A model generated the notes under the pieces. The model made no database searches. It saw only the letters and a list, made by a program, of their open reading frames with translations, and was not told the origin of the DNA. A DNA stretch of 60,609 nt from B1 sp034439755 (GTDB taxonomy: Bacteria; Bacteroidota; Bacteroidia; UKL13-3), in contig JAWXAZ010000064.1 of the NCBI GenBank assembly GCA_034439755.1, positions 1 through 60,609 of the forward strand, written 5' to 3'. Made by a program: the position numbers and the translations under genes. Position 1 is the first letter of the stretch; the number at the start of each line of letters is the position of its first letter. Of the stretch, positions 55,456 through 60,609 are shown piece by piece.

Positions 55456-57453
55456 ATGAGTCAAGACACCTCTATTTCTGCATATAATATACTTTTAATT
55501 GACGACGATGAAGTTGATGTAATGACCTTTCAGCGGGCATTAAAAAAATCTGAATTAAAATACACTTTAGACATATGTTATAATGCTGTAGAGGCATTGT
55601 CAACCATCGAATCTAAGACCTACGATTGTATTTTTTTAGATTACCTATTGCCCGGAATTGACGGACTACAATTGTTGCGAAAATTTCGTGACATGTCAAT
55701 AAATACGCCTGTTGCGGTAATGACTTCTCAGGGCGATGAAAAAATTGCTGTTGAAATGATCAAAAATGGTGCGTTTGATTATTTTACTAAAAGCGATATT
55801 AATCCAGATAAAATCTCGAAGGTCGTTTTATCTGCAATTAGGTTGTGGGATGCCGAGAGACAAAGGCTAATTGCGGAAAGGCAAATAATCGAAAATAACA
55901 ATAGGTTAAATGCCATTTTGGAAAGTACTAGGAGTTTAATTTATGCTTTTGATAAGAACCTAAACCTAATATCATTTAATAGCTCTTTTAAGGAGAATTT
56001 AGAACATTTGCTTCGCAAAACAGGCCTAATTAAAACAGATATCAATTTAATAGATATTCCTATTAATAAGGAGCGCAAAGACAAACTTATTCAAAACATT
56101 GAAAGGTGCCTATTAGGCGAGCAATTCACCATTCTAGAACAAGTTACTTTTAGCAATGATGACGACAAAGAAATCCCCTATTTTGAAACAACCTTTAACC
56201 CTATTATAAATGCACTTGGTAATGTAACTGGAGTTGCCATCTATTCTCAGGATGTAACCGAAAACAAGAAAATTGAACAAGATTTGCTCAATGCCAAAAA
56301 CGATGCAATTGCAGCAGCTCAAGCTAAGTCAGAATTTTTATCAAACATGAGCCATGAGATAAGGACGCCCATGAATGCAATTATTGGCTTAACAGGATTA
56401 CTGCTTGAGGAGAAGTTTGAGGGCACCAATATGGAAAACATTAAATCCATAAAATACTCTGCAGACAATCTACTTGTAATCATTAACGACATTTTAGATT
56501 TTAGCAAAATAGAAGCGGGTAAAGTTACTTTCGAAAATATAGATTTCGATATAAGGCTTAGGATGAATGAACTCAAAAAGACATTTGAGCATCGCACAAA
56601 AGAAAAGGGACTTGGCTTCTTAATTGAGGTAAATCCTAATGTTCCAAACACTTTAAGGGGAGATCCATATAGATTAAATCAAATTCTGTTTAATTTGGTA
56701 GGGAATGCCATCAAATTCACTTCGGAAGGAAATATTAAAGTCACAGCAAATAACATTGAACAAAAAGACAATGAAATTTGGATTGAATTTATCATAAAAG
56801 ACAGTGGCATTGGAATACCATTAAATCAGCAATCCAAAATTTTTGAAAGTTTTACCCAGGCAAACACCGATACAACTCGTAAATATGGCGGTACTGGACT
56901 TGGGCTTGCAATTACCAAAAACTTGGTACAACTTCAAAATGGAACCATAGGCATTGAAAGTGAAGTTGGAATTGGCACCTCATTTATTGTTAAAATTCCA
57001 TATAGCGTTGGTATAGATATTCCTTTAGGCGAACAATCATTATCAAAACCAGAGCCATCCGATTTGTCTAATTTGAAGATTCTTTTAGTAGAAGATAATT
57101 TAATGAATCAATTTGTGGCCAAACAATTTTTCAAAAAATGGAATAATGAGCTCATCATTGCCAACCATGGAGCAGAGGCCATTACCATTTTAAGAGAAAT
57201 GGACGACATTGATTTGGTACTAATGGACTTACAAATGCCTGAAATGAGCGGCTTTCAAGCGGCAGAAATTATTCGCAGTCAAAATTCTGTGGTCAAAAAT
57301 TCAGCTATTCCCATTATCGCTTTATCTGCTGATGCGTTTCTTGAAACTAGGCGCAAAGTAATTGAGGCTGGCATGAATGATTATGTAACCAAGCCTTTTA
57401 AACCAGAGGAGTTGTATAGTAAAATTGTAAAATACACTCAAAAAGACAACTAA
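55456..57453 (+). CDS. Hybrid histidine kinase, REC-PAS-HisKA-HATPase-REC
   Basis: A 665-residue cytoplasmic hybrid kinase. N-terminal receiver (~10-130, Asp62 in FLDYLLPGIDG), PAS domain (~148-275, ending in YSQDVTENKKIE), HisKA with His300 in MSHEIRTPMNAI, ATPase (NLVGNAIKFTSEG, DSGIGIP, GGTGLGLAI) and a C-terminal receiver (~535-650, Asp591 in LMDLQMPEMSG, KPF). No membrane segment. It probably receives phosphate from the upstream kinase or receiver and passes it on via its second receiver. No HPt or DNA-binding protein is encoded nearby. Confidence 0.94.
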   Translation: MSQDTSISAYNILLIDDDEVDVMTFQRALKKSELKYTLDICYNAVEALSTIESKTYDCIFLDYLLPGIDGLQLLRKFRDMSINTPVAVMTSQGDEKIAVEMIKNGAFDYFTKSDINPDKISKVVLSAIRLWDAERQRLIAERQIIENNNRLNAILESTRSLIYAFDKNLNLISFNSSFKENLEHLLRKTGLIKTDINLIDIPINKERKDKLIQNIERCLLGEQFTILEQVTFSNDDDKEIPYFETTFNPIINALGNVTGVAIYSQDVTENKKIEQDLLNAKNDAIAAAQAKSEFLSNMSHEIRTPMNAIIGLTGLLLEEKFEGTNMENIKSIKYSADNLLVIINDILDFSKIEAGKVTFENIDFDIRLRMNELKKTFEHRTKEKGLGFLIEVNPNVPNTLRGDPYRLNQILFNLVGNAIKFTSEGNIKVTANNIEQKDNEIWIEFIIKDSGIGIPLNQQSKIFESFTQANTDTTRKYGGTGLGLAITKNLVQLQNGTIGIESEVGIGTSFIVKIPYSVGIDIPLGEQSLSKPEPSDLSNLKILLVEDNLMNQFVAKQFFKKWNNELIIANHGAEAITILREMDDIDLVLMDLQMPEMSGFQAAEIIRSQNSVVKNSAIPIIALSADAFLETRRKVIEAGMNDYVTKPFKPEELYSKIVKYTQKDN

Positions 57454-57460
57454 ATTAAGC

Positions 57461-57904
57461 ATGAGTATTTTTGTAAATCACGAACAAATATCATTAGAGG
57501 CATTAAATAATAGAGGAAAAAACACACTAAGTGAATGGATAGGTATTGAATTTTGCGAACTTGGACCAGATTTTTTGGTTGCCAAAATGCCCGTTGATCA
57601 CAGAACCATTCAACCACTTGGTGTAGTAAATGGAGGTGCTTTTTGTGCCTTAGCCGAAACCGTTGGAAGTACAGCCGCTAATTTATGCCTAGACCGCTCA
57701 AAATTTGTTGCAGTGGGCTTAGACATAAATGCTAATCACCTAAAAAGTGCTAGAAAAGAATTTGTATTTGGCACTGCTAAACCCTTCCATATTGGAAAAA
57801 CCACGCAAGTTTGGGAAATAAAAATCACCGATTCAGAAGGTAGCTTATGTTGCATTAGCCGACTCACAATGGCCGTTGTTTCCATATTAACAAATGGAAA
57901 ATAA
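57461..57904 (+). CDS. Hotdog-fold thioesterase (MenI/PaaI type)
   Basis: A 147-residue hotdog protein that most likely hydrolyses 1,4-dihydroxy-2-naphthoyl-CoA in menaquinone synthesis, as it overlaps the isochorismate synthase gene by 11 nt. The family segment reads PLGVVNGGAFCALAETVGS: the catalytic Glu of ALAET is present, but the usual His of the HGG motif is Asn. It also resembles EntH/PaaI, so another acyl-CoA substrate is possible. It is only 7 nt from the hybrid kinase stop, so it probably shares that transcript. Confidence 0.82.
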   Translation: MSIFVNHEQISLEALNNRGKNTLSEWIGIEFCELGPDFLVAKMPVDHRTIQPLGVVNGGAFCALAETVGSTAANLCLDRSKFVAVGLDINANHLKSARKEFVFGTAKPFHIGKTTQVWEIKITDSEGSLCCISRLTMAVVSILTNGK

Positions 57905-58892
57905 GCAGCACGACTCCTTTGTTATTTATAGATTACCCTCAGAAAATACGTGCTATTTAATTGAAGGCAGTTGTAATCCTGAACCAAAACAAATTGAAGA
58001 ATTAAAAGGCAATAACTTTGTAATTTCACCCTTTAATTCTGGACAAAAAGCTTTTTATATCCCATACAGCGAAGCTAGAATTTTTAGTATCCAAGAGCGT
58101 TTCCCCATTCATTTTGGGCACAATGGTGAAGCCTCCCTTCCAAAAGAACATTATACAAACTTAGTAAGTGAAGCCAAAGAACAAATGAAAAAAGGCACCT
58201 TTCATAAGGTGGTATTGGCAAATACAAAAAGAATAAATACAAACAGTTTTGACCCAATTTCATTCTTTAAAAAGATTGAAAAGGAATATCCAAATGCCTT
58301 TGTATATGTGCTGTCTACACCCTATACAGGAGTATGGATTGGGGCTAGTCCAGAAATATTACTAATTGGCAAAAACTCAAATTTCAAAACCATAGCGCTA
58401 GCTGGGACCAAACTTATTGATAGTATTTCTGATTTTGGTGTGAAAGAAATTGAGGAACAACATCTTGTTGAACAGTTTATAGAAAATGAGCTGAACCAAA
58501 AAAAAATTAGGTTCAGCAAAACTGGTCCATTGCCCTACAATTCTGGTGCGCTCACCCACTTAAAATCTGAATATTCATTTACGCTTTTACAAAATGAAGC
58601 ATTTAAATTATTAAGCAATTTAAATCCCACTCCTGCAATTGCAGGCCTACCAAAAATAGAATCATTAAAATTTATCAAAGAAAAAGAAGGATTTGAACGA
58701 TCTCTTTATGCCGGATTTTTGGGTCCATTATCTCCAGATTCTTTAAGTTTATTTGTCAATCTACGCTGTTTAACATGGTATAATGGCTTTCTAAAGTTAT
58801 ATGCCGGCGCCGGAATTACCATAGATTCTAATGAAGAAAAAGAATGGATTGAAACTCAGAATAAAATGAAAACCCTGGAAAAATTCATTTAA
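57894..58892 (+). CDS. menF: Isochorismate synthase
   Basis: A 332-residue chorismate-binding enzyme that converts chorismate to isochorismate, first committed step of menaquinone or siderophore synthesis. The catalytic domain fills most of the protein: FHKVVLANTKRI with the conserved Lys, GASPEILL, LAGTK, and the closing AGAGITIDSNEEKEWIETQNKM. It is short for a MenF, as in many Bacteroidota. The adjoining thioesterase favours a menaquinone role. It converges on the DUF2461 gene 10 nt away. Confidence 0.9.
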   Translation: MENKQHDSFVIYRLPSENTCYLIEGSCNPEPKQIEELKGNNFVISPFNSGQKAFYIPYSEARIFSIQERFPIHFGHNGEASLPKEHYTNLVSEAKEQMKKGTFHKVVLANTKRINTNSFDPISFFKKIEKEYPNAFVYVLSTPYTGVWIGASPEILLIGKNSNFKTIALAGTKLIDSISDFGVKEIEEQHLVEQFIENELNQKKIRFSKTGPLPYNSGALTHLKSEYSFTLLQNEAFKLLSNLNPTPAIAGLPKIESLKFIKEKEGFERSLYAGFLGPLSPDSLSLFVNLRCLTWYNGFLKLYAGAGITIDSNEEKEWIETQNKMKTLEKFI

Positions 58893-58902
58893 TTTATCGC
58901 AC

Positions 58903-59562
58903 CTAATTGTCTCCGCAACGGTTCAAAAAATCATTTAATGGTTTCATTTGGGCAAAAGCCTCTAAAATATTGTTTTGAAACTTTTTGTTCGTCACCTCAT
59001 TTAAGTTAAAATTTTTAGTCCACAAAAAGCTCTTATGTTTGAGTAATTCTACTGCTAAATTATCCTCCAAATATCCCTTTGGTGGCCTAACTAGCTTGTC
59101 TCCACTTAATACACCAAACAGCCTGATCGCCTTTTTATCTTTTACTATACTTTCAAACTCGCTTAAATTGTAATCAATTTCTTGTCTAATTGATGCCAAT
59201 AATTTTGGTTCAGGCAAATATGTTCCGCCCGCAATAAAAATCTCCTTTGGATCGAAATGAATATAATACCCTGAGCTCATTTCCTTTTTTCCACCTTTGT
59301 TGATGATGGCACCAAAATTTGTCTTATAGGGCGATTTATCCTTGCTGAATCTAACATCCTTATTAATCCTAAAAATACACTTTTTTGCATCTAAATTGCC
59401 AATTGAGGAGTCTAGCTTACCTAAATCATCAATAATTTGTTGCACAAATGAAATCCACGCATTGCGCAATTCGGTATACTCCATTTTATTTTGGTCGAAC
59501 CAATCTTTGTTATTGTGCTCTCTTAGGTTCAAAAGGAAAGCATTTAATTTTAAGAAATCCAT
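58903..59562 (-). CDS. DUF2461 family protein
   Basis: A 219-residue soluble protein of the DUF2461/TIGR02453 family, widespread and uncharacterised. The signature strings are LLNLREHNNKDWFDQNKMEY near the N terminus, CIFRINKDVRFSKDKSPYKTNFGAII, and SGYYIHFDPKEIFIAGG. No signal peptide or membrane segment. Function unknown; transcribed away from the methyltransferase gene. I see no operon partner. Confidence 0.92.
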   Translation of the reverse strand: MDFLKLNAFLLNLREHNNKDWFDQNKMEYTELRNAWISFVQQIIDDLGKLDSSIGNLDAKKCIFRINKDVRFSKDKSPYKTNFGAIINKGGKKEMSSGYYIHFDPKEIFIAGGTYLPEPKLLASIRQEIDYNLSEFESIVKDKKAIRLFGVLSGDKLVRPPKGYLEDNLAVELLKHKSFLWTKNFNLNEVTNKKFQNNILEAFAQMKPLNDFLNRCGDN

Positions 59563-59599
59563 TTAAATAAATAATTTACAGCAAAGTAATGCAATTGAT

Positions 59600-59607
59600 T
59601 ATTTTTG
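59600..59607 (+). promoter_or_regulatory. Candidate -7 box of the methyltransferase gene
   Basis: TATTTTTG, an exact TAnnTTTG match followed by C, 38 nt before the ATG at 59646. It lies in the 83-nt gap divergent from the DUF2461 gene. Confidence 0.4.
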
Positions 59608-59645
59608 CATATGTTACAAGAAAATTTACTTCATAAATAAAATCC

Positions 59646-60422
59646 ATGTTTGATAGAGAAAGACCTAGTTTTGAGGAAAGCAATAACGTTACGGTTAAGA
59701 GATGTTTTTTTGCGTACGAATGGGCAATCCCATTTTTGAGAGATAAAAATACCGCCGACGTTGGATGTGCAGATGGATATGGCACGCAATATTTAGCAAA
59801 CTATACAAAATCAACTGTAGGCATTGATTATAGTGAAGCTACGATTGAAGAGGCGCGCAAAAAGCACGGGGCAAAAGCTAACTTAAGTTTTATTTCAGGC
59901 AAGGTACCTCCTATTCCGTTGGAGACGGAAAGCAAAGACATTGTAACCGCATTTCAATTTATTGAACACATTGCAGACAGAAAAGGCTTTATGGTGGACG
60001 TAAAGCGCGTTTTAAAGCCAGGTGGCGCATTTCTATGCACCACCCCAAATGCAAAGATGAGCATTGCTAGAAACCCCTTTCACGTGCACGAATATACATT
60101 TGATGAAATGCACAATGAAGCATCTGAGGTTTTTGATTCAATTGAAATTTGGGGAGTGCAAGGAAATGACAAGGTTAATTTATATTATGAAGAAAATGCA
60201 AAATGGGTCAAAAAAATATTGCGACTTGATCCACTTGGACTTCATAAAATAATTCCTGCTTCCTGGTTGGTTATGCCTTATAACTTTTTAACCAGTATGA
60301 TGAGAAAAGATCTTAAAGAAAGCAATACAGACACTATAAAAATTGAAACAACAGACTTCCATTTAACACAAGATAAATTAGATTATACGTGGGATATCGT
60401 TTTAATTGGGAGAAAGAACTAA
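59646..60422 (+). CDS. Class I SAM-dependent methyltransferase
   Basis: A 258-residue soluble methyltransferase. Motif I is ADVGCADGYGTQYLA, followed by the acidic VGIDYSEATIEEA that binds the SAM ribose, motif II-like DIVTAFQFIEHI and RVLKPGGAFLCTTPN. The C-terminal region (HEYTFDEMHNEA...) is like the UbiE/BioC-type family. The acceptor cannot be told from sequence; lipid, quinone or glycan are all possible, and proximity to the menaquinone genes is not strong evidence. Confidence 0.88.
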   Translation: MFDRERPSFEESNNVTVKRCFFAYEWAIPFLRDKNTADVGCADGYGTQYLANYTKSTVGIDYSEATIEEARKKHGAKANLSFISGKVPPIPLETESKDIVTAFQFIEHIADRKGFMVDVKRVLKPGGAFLCTTPNAKMSIARNPFHVHEYTFDEMHNEASEVFDSIEIWGVQGNDKVNLYYEENAKWVKKILRLDPLGLHKIIPASWLVMPYNFLTSMMRKDLKESNTDTIKIETTDFHLTQDKLDYTWDIVLIGRKN

Positions 60423-60494
60423 GCTTATTAGGTTGGACTAATCAGTTTTAAAAAAACAAAGCTACCGTTATCCTAACATTATTCAAGTCGGATA

Positions 60495-60609
60495 AGACAT
60501 ATAAATCCTGGCTATGTTAGGGTAGTTTCAATTAAGGTGAGACATATAAATCCTAGCTATGTTAGGGTAGTTTCAATTAAGGTGAGACATATAAATCCTA
60601 GCTATGTTA
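60495..60609. repeat. 45-bp tandem repeat at right edge
   Basis: The unit starting AGACATATAAATCCT begins at 60495, 60540 and 60585, exactly 45 nt apart; at least 2.5 copies run off the end. Copies differ at about one base (CCTGGC versus CCTAGC). All frames contain stops, so it is non-coding. Just before it, CCTAACAT (60472-60479) is the inverse of ATGTTAGG inside each unit. Confidence 0.9.

Noticed and set aside
53229..57453. Phytochrome or known output pathway for the kinase cluster
   Set aside because: The Rcp1-like receiver suggested this, but no GAF/PHY domain or chromophore Cys is present in the kinases.
60495..60609. CRISPR array from regularly spaced repeats
   Set aside because: The 45-nt units abut with no unique spacers and there are no cas genes; it is a plain tandem repeat.

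Overview
The window is about 60.6 kb of AT-rich bacterial DNA that reads as a Bacteroidota genome (Sphingobacteriia/Chitinophagia/Flavobacteriia grade; I cannot name the family). The evidence is two giant secreted proteins with C-terminal signals of the type IX secretion system (one type A, one type B/CHU_C), DUF4270 and LruC lipoproteins, a fused malic enzyme/phosphotransacetylase, a fused CrtYcd lycopene cyclase, and promoters of the Bacteroidota TAnnTTTG type in place of an E. coli -10 box. Coding density is high and the standard code is used. I saw no rRNA, tRNA, insertion sequence, prophage or CRISPR array. Both ends lie in short tandem repeats (13-bp units at the left, 45-bp units at the right), so the window may be a whole assembly contig broken at repeats.

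Layout. 0.1-5.8 kb: minus-strand T9SS beta-helix surface protein with a large internal duplication. 6.1-9.0 kb: superoxide dismutase and a prolyl oligopeptidase. 9.0-14.1 kb: rimP-nusA-infB operon with a terminator-like hairpin in its leader. 14.1-20.6 kb: mostly minus strand, with maeB, a LOG-family hydrolase, YqeY, a phosphosulfolactate synthase homologue and a TPR protein; a broken cyclase-like pseudogene lies among them. 20.7-26.3 kb: M1 peptidase, ALDH7-type dehydrogenase and a DUF3108 protein. 26.6-28.4 kb: compact carotenoid operon cruF-crtZ-crtYcd. 28.5-33.8 kb: gcvH, glyS, recJ, tsaB and a tandem rhodanese. 34.2-39.0 kb: second giant T9SS protein (type B). 39.2-42.9 kb: threonine synthase, a SurA-like foldase and a MoxR ATPase. 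42.9-50.3 kb: lutB and panC, divergent from a degenerate GT5 protein, DUF4270, DAHP synthase and glmS. 50.4-52.9 kb: a small unknown protein and a LruC lipoprotein. 53.2-58.9 kb: histidine kinase, single-domain receiver and hybrid kinase, running into a hotdog thioesterase and isochorismate synthase (menaquinone branch). 58.9-60.4 kb: DUF2461 and a methyltransferase.

How the genes fit together. Most of the window is core metabolism and information processing (translation initiation, aromatic and amino-sugar synthesis, menaquinone, pantothenate, threonine). The accessory layer is the cell surface (T9SS cargo, lipoproteins) and signalling. I found no convincing defence or mobile system. The observations most worth a second look are a dispersed 10-bp palindrome (GGTTCRRACC, at least eight exact copies), the rimP leader hairpin, a nested stem-loop between the kinase and receiver genes, the stop-interrupted chimeric cyclase pseudogene, and a glycogen-synthase-like protein that has lost its catalytic motifs.
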